NCBI RefSeq assembly: GCF_000340215.1 | Contig: NW_006921550.1 | Span: 186,001 to 250,000 of the forward strand | DNA length: 64,000 bases | Direction: 5' to 3' | Source of the DNA: Pseudocercospora fijiensis CIRAD86 | Lineage: Eukaryota; Ascomycota; Dothideomycetes; Mycosphaerellales; Mycosphaerellaceae | Part shown: in pieces, positions 23,749 to 33,898 of the stretch | Layout of the letters: every line of letters starts with the position of its first letter | How positions within the stretch are numbered: position 1 is the stretch's first letter | Notes under the pieces: generated by a model | Told to the model about the DNA's origin: nothing | The model's input: the letters and a program-made list of their open reading frames with translations, nothing else | Databases searched by the model: none | Program-made: the position numbers and the translations under genes

Positions 23749-25179
23749 TCAGTCCTGCACGTTCGCAGCAACTCCAAAATGCTTAATCACACCCTCGTCT
23801 TGTAACCTCCCCATCATATCATCCGGATACCCTTCCTTCTCCGCCCATCTCAAAGCTTTCTCCGTCGTCCCATAACATTCATAGCCACATAAAAACTCCC
23901 TCGTAGCACGAATCCATCCCGACAGCGGGACTTCCGGCAAAGGACCAGAATACACATGTGAAACCTCTTTCGCGAAATTACTCGCAGGTTGAGGCACGAG
24001 CATGCCTTTACTCACGACTTGCGTTGTGACGTCTCGAGGGATGCGAAGGGCTTGCCAGAGTTTGAGACGTTTTGCGACGAGGCCGGAATGTAGGTCGTCG
24101 ACTGTGAGGGATTTCAAGAGGATTTCCAGGCTGGCTGCGTCTTCGAGAGCGGTGGAGCCGCCTCCGGCTAGGGCTGGGAGCATGGGATGTGCGGCGTCTC
24201 CGATCATGATGGCGCGGTGGTTTACGTAGCGCTTTGCCGGGTCTCGGGCGAGGATTGTGTAGACTTTCATGTCTTCGGCGCAGCGGATCAGGGCTTTGAA
24301 GGCTGGGTGGAAACCTTCTATGGAAGCCAGGGCGTGGTCGATTGTCGCTGGAAAGTCCCAGTCGTAGGTTCGACGCTCTCCAGGTAGCATTTGATGAAAT
24401 ATCGCGATGTTCATCTCTTCGCCTTTGCGACAGGGGTATGCAATTAGGAAGACGCCGGTCTGCGCGTTGAAAGAGCCTGTGATGCCGCGCTCCCCACCTG
24501 AAGTGAATAGGGAACGGGCTTCCGGGTCAGAGAGGAGCCTGCCCATGGGTATCAGGCTGCGATAGGCGCTGCGTCCTGTTTCATGGAGGGGATTTGGGGA
24601 TCCGGTCACATGTTCCACAAATAAGCTGTTGACGCCATCGGCGAGGATGAGCAGGTCTTTTTGGATGACTTCTTTTCCAGTCCGGCTGTGAGGATCAACG
24701 ACTGTGAACTGGCCCTTTTCGCAGTCAATTTTCACGGCCATCTTTCCAAGCACGGTCTTTGCGCCAATGTTCGCAGCTGCCATTCGGAGGCCTAAGTGGA
24801 GATCTGCACGATGGTATGACACAAATGGAGCGCCATAACGGTATTCGTCTCCATCAAAGCTGGAGCTGTGGAGAAGTTCTGCGGTAGCCGAATCCAGTCT
24901 GCGAGTGCCATGGAGCAAGCTCCCGCAAGCATTGTCGAGATATGGTCCCGTCTTTTCGGAGGGGTTTTGGCCAGCTACGCCCCATTCTCGAAGTAGTCGT
25001 GTGGCGTGAGGAGGCATATTAATTGCTGCGCCCACTTCATTCTTGAACTCGCTTCGTTCGTACAGCGTCACATGGTGGCCAGCTCGTCGCAGACATATGG
25101 CAGCCGAGAGTCCAGAAATGCCTGCACCTATCACGGCGATATCGAGACATTTCTTCTCTTCTTCAATTAGTGCTGGCAT
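23749..25179 (-). CDS. FAD-dependent monooxygenase (salicylate hydroxylase-like)
   Basis: One exon of 476 residues from the ATG at 25179; the frame is open to 25212 but that upstream codon is TTG. The Rossmann motif GAGISG (residues 18-23) with LYER at the end of the beta-alpha-beta fold, a central LADGVNS (DG motif) and GDAAHPMLPALAGGG (GD motif) mark a class A flavoprotein aromatic hydroxylase. These use NAD(P)H and O2 to hydroxylate aromatic compounds; the true substrate cannot be read from sequence. The gene is tail-to-tail with AP-2 alpha, 235 bp apart. The sequence just upstream of the ATG (ttcttag|cagccg) resembles an acceptor site, so a short additional first exon is possible. Confidence 0.85.
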   Translation of the reverse strand: MPALIEEEKKCLDIAVIGAGISGLSAAICLRRAGHHVTLYERSEFKNEVGAAINMPPHATRLLREWGVAGQNPSEKTGPYLDNACGSLLHGTRRLDSATAELLHSSSFDGDEYRYGAPFVSYHRADLHLGLRMAAANIGAKTVLGKMAVKIDCEKGQFTVVDPHSRTGKEVIQKDLLILADGVNSLFVEHVTGSPNPLHETGRSAYRSLIPMGRLLSDPEARSLFTSGGERGITGSFNAQTGVFLIAYPCRKGEEMNIAIFHQMLPGERRTYDWDFPATIDHALASIEGFHPAFKALIRCAEDMKVYTILARDPAKRYVNHRAIMIGDAAHPMLPALAGGGSTALEDAASLEILLKSLTVDDLHSGLVAKRLKLWQALRIPRDVTTQVVSKGMLVPQPASNFAKEVSHVYSGPLPEVPLSGWIRATREFLCGYECYGTTEKALRWAEKEGYPDDMMGRLQDEGVIKHFGVAANVQD

Positions 25180-25912
25180 GTCTTCGGCTGCTAAGAACAC
25201 AAAGAAAGGCAATGAAAAGGCATGGGTGGAGTGAGGTTAGAGGCGCAAGCTTGGGTGGCAGACTTTAACCTCTTGGGCAACTCCTCTGAAACGCGTCAGG
25301 CGAACTCGGTTGGCTGGCAGTGCCAGTGCCAGGGTTGGCGTCGTATCAGAATCCGGATCTCTGAGTCGACAATCATAGCCGTAAGGAGAAGAGGGCACAG
25401 TCCGACCCCCTTGATGATGGTGGCTCTAAATTTTCCGTTAACTTAGGAACGAAGTCACATGCTCCTGTGACGTTTTGATCAGCATGTTGGCTTGTCGGAC
25501 GCGCCTCGTTGTGCTATTTTGACAATCATGGTTATGGTCCTTAGTCATCCACCCACCGCTCGTCAGTCGTCTTCATCAGGGCTGTCGTGGTATTCTTCCA
25601 GTGCCGGAGAGATCAGAATCATGTGTTCCACGGCTCTCCGCATGTTAGTCTTTTGCGAACCACGCACAATAAAGCCAGCACATGTCCTGTAGCACTTCTT
25701 CTGCGCATGCCCTTCCCCTTTCACGGAAAAGCATCTCCTGCGCTGCTTGCAGATCGTAGAAGAGAATAAATATAGCTGTGTGCTATGAGAAGTGCTTCAG
25801 CGTGTGAGGAAGGGGCATAGCCGGAGTGAGCAGTGAGCACAGATACCCAGTCTCAGGTAACGTTTAGACTGCATTATTACGCTAGTCCCCTTCGGGAGCT
25901 TTATTAAAAGTA
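25180..25912. other. promoter side of the monooxygenase gene, no gene seen
   Basis: Normal composition, no recognisable coding sequence. The DNA turns AT-rich at the border of the MITE-like segment at 25,913. Confidence 0.4.
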
Positions 25913-26382
25913 GTCTAAGGAAGCATCTCGATGGTGGTAAGATACAATTTTTTTTAAAAAAAAGTAAAATATACTATAGAAAGCTTTATACTTATTTTAC
26001 GAATAAAGACAATATATACCCCTATTTATACTAAATCTATAAACTATCTCGGATTTTCTATATCTTTTCCTAATAACAAAGTTTTACCTAAGAGAAAATA
26101 CTATATAAGTATTACTAGAAAATATATCTTTAGATAGTTACTAATAAAAGAGAAATATAGCTAAATAATACAAGATCTTAGTAAGGAGTAAAGACTACGT
26201 TTACTAAATATCTTACTAGCTATTTATTTTATATATATAAGGTTTTATCTAGTAAATTAAATTTGGTACTAGTTTGTAAGGGATATAGCAGCTTAAAAGT
26301 ATTATAATACTAATATTCGAATGTTGTTGTCCTTATCGTTGCTAGGTTATATCGACTAAAATAGCTAGATGCTCCCTTAGAC
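25913..26382. mobile_element. AT-rich MITE-like or RIP-decayed insertion
   Basis: A 470-bp segment is bounded by a 16-bp inverted repeat with one mismatch, GTCTAAGGAAGCATCT (25913-25928) and its inverse (26367-26382). The interior is far richer in A+T than the flanks and has long T/A runs, with stops in all frames. Size and ends suit a non-autonomous DNA element; heavy RIP would also explain the composition. No target-site duplication is evident, and the ends do not match those of the other elements in the window. Confidence 0.55.
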
Positions 26383-26682
26383 CCCCTAGAGAAAGCGCTA
26401 AGCCCTCTTCAGCAGGCGGTCTGAGCGTCACCTGAGACTACCACATACTGTACAGTACCCTATTTAGACTTTGGTAGAGGGGTTGCTGCGAAACCGTTCC
26501 TGGCTGAGGACACTGGCAAAGCAACCACACCTTCTACTTTCCATCGGCTTTGTTTTGATCACTGCCTCGTTCACTCGAACGTGTGTTTCAAGAGCTTTGT
26601 TCGACTTTTTCTAGCTCCAGCGAGGCTTCCAAAATTCGCTCTACACTCAACATGAAATCTACCTAAGCTGGCTTGTGTTGGC

Positions 26683-27639
26683 ATGAGCTCGCCTTCTGTG
26701 ACACCCACCATGTTCTCCAGCAAGAAGCGATCAAGAGACGACACAAACGAGGTGCAGGCGGAGGATATTCCATCTGGAAAGGTGGAGTCTTGCATTCTGA
26801 TTATGTACCCACGCCTTGCCACTGACACTCGGCAGCGAGCTCGAGCGACCACAGTAGCCTCGGCAGACAGCGACAGGTGGAACGACTCTGTTCTGAACAC
26901 TCCCACCCGAGAGAATGCTCAATCAAAGTACGATAGCGACAATGATGAGGCTTCTTCGATGCTCTCTGAGCCCGGCAGTCCCCAGGATGCATCCATGCAA
27001 TCAGGCGATGATGACATGAATCTCGACTTTGCTCACTCGCCTGAATATAATTCTACATCACAGCCAAAACCTTCACGAACCAGTCCATGGGGCCAGCGAT
27101 TGAATATGACCAACCGAGTGCCCACTCCGGCGGTACCGATGAGGCCAGGTGCGAGTCCAGAGCGCATTCGGACTGGCATAAATCATCATATTAGGTCCCG
27201 CCACCCACAACAGAATTTCCCCAGCTCAGACCTCCTCGAAGTACCATCACCAATCGATGAAGACGAGGTTCCTACGCCGCCTAGTGCAGCGGAGGTCGCT
27301 GGATCACAATTGTCGATGCTTAGTGTCAGCGACATGGATATGGACGAGGACGGATCTCTACCCAGAATTTCGATCGACCCTGTTCGATCATCAAGCCGAA
27401 ACACAAACAAACTAGACTCAGCCTTCGACTTGGAGCCCATGGATGATGCACCAGACCGTATCATAGTCAGGAAGCAGCGTCAGCGCAGCGGAGCCCTTAG
27501 CAGCGGCGATTCACCAGTGCGTGCTGGGCCAAGCGATATGGGCATCGGACCAAAGCGAGGCCTCGTGATGGGCTTTCGAGCAGACTGCGAGAAGTGCCGG
27601 ATGAAGGTACCCGGCCATATGAATCATTTTATCAATTGA
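26683..27639 (+). CDS. Ser-rich hypothetical protein with a conserved-looking Cys C-terminus
   Basis: The frame gives 318 residues. It begins with a possible nuclear signal (SKKRSRDD), continues as a long disordered Ser/Asp/Pro-rich region, and ends with a compact motif GFRADCEKCRMKVPGHMNHF whose C-x2-C and H-x3-H spacing could bind a metal. A candidate 54-bp in-frame intron lies at 26782-26835 (gtggag...ACTGACactcggcag); removing it joins the KRSRDD region to RARATT and shortens the protein to 300 residues. I think that is likely but cannot decide. I do not recognise a named family. The C-terminal motif is the only part that looks structured. Confidence 0.65.
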   Translation: MSSPSVTPTMFSSKKRSRDDTNEVQAEDIPSGKVESCILIMYPRLATDTRQRARATTVASADSDRWNDSVLNTPTRENAQSKYDSDNDEASSMLSEPGSPQDASMQSGDDDMNLDFAHSPEYNSTSQPKPSRTSPWGQRLNMTNRVPTPAVPMRPGASPERIRTGINHHIRSRHPQQNFPSSDLLEVPSPIDEDEVPTPPSAAEVAGSQLSMLSVSDMDMDEDGSLPRISIDPVRSSSRNTNKLDSAFDLEPMDDAPDRIIVRKQRQRSGALSSGDSPVRAGPSDMGIGPKRGLVMGFRADCEKCRMKVPGHMNHFIN

Positions 27640-28426
27640 AGAATCTTCTAGGGAGATACCAGCGATTGCTTTATCAGAGATTTACAGCGACAGGCGCTGG
27701 CGGAGTTTCAGCATAGGCACGACAGCAACAGGATCACGAGACGGTGCAGCATTCGTTACTTGGGACTTTTTTTTAGCGTACTAGCATCACATAGCGAGGC
27801 TTGATTGCGTCAATCGAGCTAATGTTTACACTAGCCAGTTATCAGCCAGGCCATCCTCCACAGACGCCGCCGCTTTCAGAAGATTTCTGGGTTTTCTCAT
27901 ATCTCTGTTTGACCGGATCAACGCTCTAGAGAGCCTGAGGTAGAGGGTCGAATGTCTCTGGAATCGTCTTCCTCCTAAAATGAACCTCATAGGGTTTCTA
28001 GAAGCAGTTCTACGACACAGTCCTGCTCAATACGGTATCGTCGAGCGGCCATATCGGACCGTATCGCCGTTGTATTCAGGCAAGAAAGGAGAATCCAGAG
28101 TCGTGCCGCCCCCACTTCACTTGTCACCCCACTTCACCCCGCCTCGACCTCGACGACTGACAAAGGCTGATTTTTCTGATGAAGATGAGAGAGCTCGTGT
28201 TATTCCGGCGCCCCGGCGGCGTGCACCACTTTTGCAGTCCCGCTCCGCTCACATCGCATGAGACGGGAGCCTGCCCTGCCGATGCCGCGGCCGCGATGCC
28301 CCGATAGGCGGAGCTTTGCAAAGCTTGGGAAGCTGTTCCTGGCCCTAGCATATTTTTGATCATGTTGGACCACGCCTCCTTTCTGTAGGTTTACAGTCAA
28401 CGCCTTCTACCTCAACTCCTCCGACA
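27640..28426. other. intergenic region, no gene seen
   Basis: The region separates the Ser-rich gene from the oxidoreductase gene and serves as the latter's promoter. The 93-codon frame at 27980-28261 is unsupported. Confidence 0.4.
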
Positions 28427-29605
28427 ATGTCGAAATACCAGCTCAAATGGGGCATTCTAGCCACTGGCGGCATCGCCGAGTCCTTCTCTCGAGACCTTTG
28501 GGTCAATCCAGAGACAAGAGGCGTTACAGATATTGAGCACGTCGTCGTAGCTGCCGCTTCGTCCTCTTCAGCAGATCGTGCCAAGGCCTTCTTGAAAGAG
28601 GTGCGAGCTCCAGAGTCTGCAAAAGCATACGGATCATACAAAGAGCTGGTCGCCGACCCGAACGTGGACATCATCTACGTGGCAACACCGCACAGCCACC
28701 ACTACCAGAATGCCAGACTCTGTCTGGAAGCGGGCAAGAATGTCCTCTGCGAGAAAGCCTTCACAACCAACGCCAAGCAATTAGAGACTCTGATCAAGCT
28801 CGCAAAGGAAAAGAATTTGTTCTTAATGGAAGCTGTCTGGGTCAGATACTTCCCTCTTTCCATCTATGTCCGAGACATCATCACATCCGGCAAGATCGGA
28901 ACCGTCTACCGAGCACAAGCAGATCTGAGCATAGGTTTACCACCAGAGCAAGTTTTCGCCGACGGCAAGCACAGAATGGTCAATATGGATCTCGCAGGTG
29001 GAGCACTTCTCGATCTCGGAATCTATACTTTGACTTGGCTCTTCCAGACTCTCTACGATACACAGAAGAACCCGAAGGCTCCGAGCGTTCTCAGTACCAT
29101 GAATAAGTATAAGACTGGGGTTGATGAGCAGACGACAATTCTTTTGAGTTTCCCAAGAGACGGTCTGCCTAATGCTCATGGCGTTGCTACGACGGGCTTC
29201 AGGACTGCGTTGCAAGTTAGGGACACTCCTGCGGTTCGGGCTCAGGGTACGGAGGGTGAAATTCAGGTCTTTTCTCCTGCTTTCAGACCTACTAAGACCA
29301 AGCTTGTGCTGAATGACGGAACGGTTGAAGAGAAGGAGTGGGAACACCCTGGTCCGGGTAAGGGCAGTGGATGGCAGAATGGATTTGGTCCTAAGAGTCA
29401 TTGGAATGCAGAAGGTGTGGGACATGGTATGTTCTGGGAGGCGGATGAGTGTGCTTACGCTATAAGAGACGGGAGGAAAGAGGGGAAATATGAGAGTTTG
29501 GAAGAGAGCTTGGTTATCATGCGTGTGATGGATGAGGTTAGGAAGCAGAATGATATGGTGTATCCCGAGAAGATTGAGACGACGGAGTATCCTGTTGCTT
29601 TGTAG
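28427..29605 (+). CDS. Gfo/Idh/MocA-family oxidoreductase (dihydrodiol/D-xylose dehydrogenase-like)
   Basis: One exon of 392 residues from the ATG at 28427. The N-terminal NAD(P)-binding fold opens KWGILATGGIAESF and is followed by VDIIYVATPHSHHYQNA and GKNVLCEKAFTTNAKQ, where CEK is the family's catalytic-site lysine motif; MEAVWVRYFPL and GGALLDLGIYTL follow in the C-terminal alpha/beta domain. The nearest known type is the fungal dimeric dihydrodiol dehydrogenase / NADP-dependent D-xylose dehydrogenase group. The substrate is probably a sugar or diol, but that is inference. No signal peptide, so cytosolic. Confidence 0.88.
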   Translation: MSKYQLKWGILATGGIAESFSRDLWVNPETRGVTDIEHVVVAAASSSSADRAKAFLKEVRAPESAKAYGSYKELVADPNVDIIYVATPHSHHYQNARLCLEAGKNVLCEKAFTTNAKQLETLIKLAKEKNLFLMEAVWVRYFPLSIYVRDIITSGKIGTVYRAQADLSIGLPPEQVFADGKHRMVNMDLAGGALLDLGIYTLTWLFQTLYDTQKNPKAPSVLSTMNKYKTGVDEQTTILLSFPRDGLPNAHGVATTGFRTALQVRDTPAVRAQGTEGEIQVFSPAFRPTKTKLVLNDGTVEEKEWEHPGPGKGSGWQNGFGPKSHWNAEGVGHGMFWEADECAYAIRDGRKEGKYESLEESLVIMRVMDEVRKQNDMVYPEKIETTEYPVAL

Positions 29606-29677
29606 ACAAGGAAGCAATTATAGAATGGCTGCGAAATCGCTCGCATGACGAACTTGTTTCATGCCAGCACGTGCAAT

Positions 29678-30166
29678 TCAAGAGCTCTCCACCTTCGCCT
29701 TCAAATCCGCATTAAGCTTCTCAAACCCAGCTTTCGTACTCGAGCCAAATGAAGTCCACATAAGAGGCGAAAGCAGTCCAGTAAAATTCTCCTCTTGCAC
29801 AAGAGTCGTATGTCCAGGATTCTTTTGACTAGGTCTAAACTGGTACGAGTGAATCCCAGTAAAGATATATGGTAAGCTTCCCCTCCACTCGAGTTTGGCA
29901 GGTGAGTTCTCCTGTACATATCATGTCAATACAGCGGATTCTTCCCGCCGTGCTTTTGTACATACCAAGACTATTGGCTCAAATGTCATGCCTTCACCGA
30001 TGACTTTGAGCTTATCGCCGACATCTGCGGTCGTCTTTCCTGGTGCGTATTCGATGGCCTTGAAGAGTCCCTTGTGCCATTCTGAGAGCTTGGGGAAGTC
30101 GAGGAAGATGTCCCGGACTTTTTCTGGAGGGGCTGCGATTTCGATTTGAGTGTGGATGAGGACCAT
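29678..30166 (-). CDS. small SRPBCC (START/Bet v1-like) domain protein
   Basis: Two exons, 30166-29966 and 29911-29678, encode about 144 residues. The fold is the polyketide cyclase/SRPBCC type: HTQIEIAAPPEKVRDIFLDFPKLSEWHKGLF at the start, a GDKLKV strand, EWRGSLPYIFTGIHSYQF, and a C-terminal helix (GFEKLNADLKAKVESS). Such proteins bind hydrophobic ligands in a helix-grip pocket; the ligand here is unknown. The 54-bp intron (gtatgt...tgtacag) restores the fold, since the unspliced frame stops early. It is tail-to-tail with the oxidoreductase, their stops about 70 bp apart, which does not by itself suggest shared function. Confidence 0.8.
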
Positions 30167-31490
30167 TGTGGGCTAAGGTGTTTTTTTTTGGAAGTTGGGT
30201 TTACGGTTCCGCTGTTTGGATATAGAGAGGCTTATCGCACCACTGTGATCTTGTGCACCTGATCGAGTGTCAAGATGTGGATCCTGGTGACTCTTTGCTT
30301 GCTTTGGATGCTTTGTTGTGTGTGCACTTTGTCAATCTATACCTTCCTTCTTCAAGATTCGAGCTGACAGGCGCCACACGAAATAGGTGTCCGTTTTTGA
30401 TGTTCACGCTCTTCCTCCAAGTATTCGGAGCGATGTTATACGAATGGAGCTGATCCTGCTTACAAGTTGTAAGCTTTAGCGGCAAGACGAAGGATTCCAA
30501 GGTCCATCCGAGACAGAGATTCGTAGCTGCCGACTCGACTTCGGCCGACTGCCGAACGTTCGTCCGTTGCGAGCATTGCATATACGACTCCAACTTGCAC
30601 AGTGCCACTGTGCATATGGATATAGTCCTCGTGTTCTTTCCTATGGAGGTCTGAGTCAGCAGGAGATATCGCCGTATGCCACTTTTGTTCAACAAAAGCA
30701 TCGCGCCAAGACCCACAACGTTTGAACGAGCATGGCCGGGCGGCGTCAGCAAATGTCAACAAGCCAACGGCTTTCCAGATATCAACGAAATCCCTTGGCG
30801 GCAACCAATAAAATCAAGATGCAATAGCAGCTGGCGATCGCCATTCGGGCATAATAAGCTTGCGTTTGCCAAAGTCCGGATGAAGTGATGAGCGCCATGT
30901 ATCGCAGCATCAAGGAGAGCCGACGACTTGAGGCTGCCTAGCTAGCTGGATGGGGAGACTGCAGGCTGCAGCATAGCACAATCTTGGAATTTATGTGGCC
31001 TTCCGCGAGGCTGAAAGTACACCCTTTCGTCTCTGGCTCCAACGGTCAGGGTTCGTGTAGATAGTTCCGGACCCCAAGAGGCATGAATCAATATATGTGA
31101 AGCCATGTTGCCACTCACACTGTGTAACGCGGGCGATGCACTCGTGCGATTGTGTGCTCAGTTGTCAGCCTGTACAGCCACCTCGTGAAATATCACGAGG
31201 CCAACAAACATTGATTATATTGTATTTTCTCTCTCGCCGGCAGCATAGGCTCGGCACTAAAAGATCTCAACGGTTGATAATCACTTGGCGGCGTAGACCA
31301 TCGTCCGGGACAACATACAAGAGAAATGACGGCGATGAGAATGCAGAGGATGTCGAGGTGCAGCTCCAAGAGCGATATGGAGGCGAAGCTTCTCCAAGCG
31401 AGGCCAAGGAGAATTTGTATCGATACAGTACCCTTCCAGATCTGATGGGTATTGTAAGGGTCTATGGCCACTGAATAGACTGAATGGCCA
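30167..31490. other. 1.3-kb region without a convincing gene
   Basis: Several frames of 100-160 codons overlap on both strands (for example 30270-30752 minus and 31097-31474 plus) but none resembles a known family or shows splice-supported continuity. Composition is normal up to about 31,490, where the RIP signature begins. Decayed coding sequence cannot be ruled out. Confidence 0.4.
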
Positions 31491-33420
31491 CTACACTAGC
31501 AGAGGTTATGTGGGTTTATATAGGTTAGCAAGGGTAGACAGGGGTTGTTACAAGGTATGTCTATCGGTTAACAAGGTAGTCGATAGCTACTTGTCCGATT
31601 ATAGGTTAGACTAAGCGCTAAAGTAGCCCTAAATTAGCTCGAAACTACGCTTCTATAGTGCCTCTTCTATAGAGCCCTGTCTGCTAAGCTTATTATACTA
31701 TATAGGTTGTAGGCCTCTTTTATAACCTTAGTTCCTTATAAAATAGGTAGAAGACTAGTATAAAAGGAGGCTAGTGCCCTAGCGGAAGCGACTAAGATAG
31801 CTAGATAGCCGCTAGGTACGAGAATTGCGAAACAGTAAAGGAACCGCGACTTCCGCGTCCCTATAGTAGTAGTTATCGACGCGATAAGGGGTACTTAGAG
31901 ATTATAAAAGGCGTATAGAAGCTACTATAGATAGGATATTAATCTATTAACTACTATACTATAATAGAGCCTATCGAGGAGTTGCCTCCTTACTAGACTC
32001 CTTAACCTTCTTAGTCTTCTTAATCTTCTTAATCTACTTAGATTATCGGTCGACGACGACTTCTATAGCTTTAGCAACTATCGACTAATAAACCTTCTAT
32101 ACTACTTAGTTAACGTATACCTTAGAATACTCGCGAGGCTCTCGAGAACGGCCGTTAGCGCTATCGCATTATTCTAGCCTTTATACGCTACGCTATTAAA
32201 TTTCTTCGCCGCTTTCTTAGTTAGTATCTAACGAGGATATTAGCCTTCCTTAATAAGCCGTATTCGACGGTGTAACGCGTTACTAACAAGCCGGAAACAC
32301 TAACCCTTTAACGCGTTACATAGGGCCTACGTTAGTTTAGTGTACCTATTGCTAACCGTATTATTAACTTCGTTATAGAGTTAGTAGAAGGTCGTAGAGC
32401 TAGCTACGCCGAGATTAAAGAAAAGCTCGGTCTCGAGTGTTTAGTATCGACTATTAGGCGTTAATTAAACGAGCTTAGATACTATAGACGCGTTATAAGA
32501 AGGGCTCTATTATTAGACGCGGATATAATCGATTTAAGGCCTTAATTTAGTACGTAGTACCTCGACTAGTTAGATGCTAGTAGGACAATAATCTTCTTCG
32601 ATAGTATAGCCTTTAGATAAGGTAGATCTTCGCGTATGTTTATAACGCATCTTATTAGTAAGGCATACGAGCCTAACTGCCTTAGACCTCGTTTCCGGCG
32701 TATTAAGACATAGTACTACTTCGCCCTTATTGCTAGTAAGTAGAAGAGCCGAATAGTCTATTAGGACCGTACTTAGGGCAAGATTAGTACGCGGTCCTTT
32801 ATTAACTATATATTGCTAGAGGTTGTCCGCTTCTACGAGGAAGTAGCTATAAAGATAGCTACGTAGAGGGTAGAAGAAGACCTCTTAAAAGATAGCTTTA
32901 AGCCTTTAACCTACTTGTTTATCTACTTACTATTGTCTAGTAACTACTACCTTAGCAGCTATTACTAATCCTTAATAGCGCCTTAATCTATAAGGCTTGT
33001 ATTACTCGAGATGCTCTTACTATAGCTAACGTCGACTATTGCTTAGATATATAGCTACTAAACTCGCCTAATCTTAACCTAATCGAGAACGTATAGGCTC
33101 TTATAAAATATCGGCTTAATAGCTAGTATAGATACCCTTCGAGCGACTAGCGGCATTAAGAGATAATATAGGACTATTAGGACTCGATTATAGAGGCGGA
33201 AGTAGAGGCGATTATAGGCTTATTCTATCGTAGAATAGTAAGGGTTATATAGCGGCGTAGACACTATACTAGATACTAAAGAAAGGTAGTTATTGTTTCG
33301 GTTATTAAGCTAGAATAGCTTGTCTAGTCCTTACTATAGAGATTTTAGCATCTTTACGTAATATAATAACAGGACATATAGTTAATAGACAGACGCTTAA
33401 TTGGACGAGATTGCCTCGCT
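31490..33420 (+). mobile_element. RIP-mutated Tc1/mariner transposon
   Basis: About 1.9 kb of TpA-rich, CpA-poor DNA. Plus-strand translation through many TAG/TAA stops gives a Tc1-type transposase: an HTH-like part near 32,350-32,480 (VEGRRASYAEIKEKLGLE, then STIRR and LNELRYYRR), a DDE-type strand with IIFFDSIAF, RIKTWYYFALIASK, and near 33,050-33,110 the family's closing motif in the form NSPNLNLIENVQAL with two residues changed to stops or similar. Those motifs fix the superfamily. Terminal inverted repeats and a TA duplication were not found, so the ends are approximate. Confidence 0.8.
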
Positions 33421-33898
33421 TGTATGCCTTCTTTTGAACACGATATTGCAGGGTGCCTTGTTATAGCAAGGGTTGGTTGTGGATACCCATGAAACGTGAA
33501 AGGATACTGTATAACTTATGGTTGCAGAGGACCAAAAGCATGCATCGGTATTTTTAGCTCCAGTGCCGTGCGCCGTGCTTGCGTGCCTTATAAAATTGAA
33601 ACATCATCTACCCTGTCACTTTGACCTGCGCCATTGCAGCGCCAAAGAACACAGCGGATTCGACGGCGCGCGTTCGGCCTTCCGACATGATCTTCAGACA
33701 CTTGTGTCGACCGTCAATCGTTGCGCCCTTTCTGCCATCATCGCTTCCGGTGCCTCTTGTTGGTACAGTTGCCCAGCTTTCAACCCATATCACAAGGTCG
33801 AGTGTCTTTTAGGATTTTGCATCATCCGCCCCAGTCCCAGCCCGACGCATTGGCATTCGACTCCGAGGGGAAAGCGCACGAGACCATTCGCAGATGCG
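33421..33898. other. 0.5-kb unique spacer between two transposons
   Basis: Normal composition returns for about 480 bp between the Tc1/mariner remnant and Mutator-like copy 2. A 131-codon plus frame (33518-33913) overlaps a minus frame and runs into the transposon end. It is not credible as a gene. Confidence 0.45.

Noticed and set aside
25180..25212. Monooxygenase start at 25212
   Set aside because: That codon is TTG; the ATG at 25179 leaves a normal distance to the GAGISG motif.
28937..29617. 226-codon minus frame opposite the oxidoreductase
   Set aside because: Antisense to a conserved Gfo/Idh/MocA gene; the translation has no domain character.
20611..30166. Secondary-metabolite gene cluster around the flavin monooxygenase and the oxidoreductase
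   Set aside because: There is no polyketide, peptide or terpene synthase, transporter or cluster regulator nearby; neighbours are housekeeping genes.
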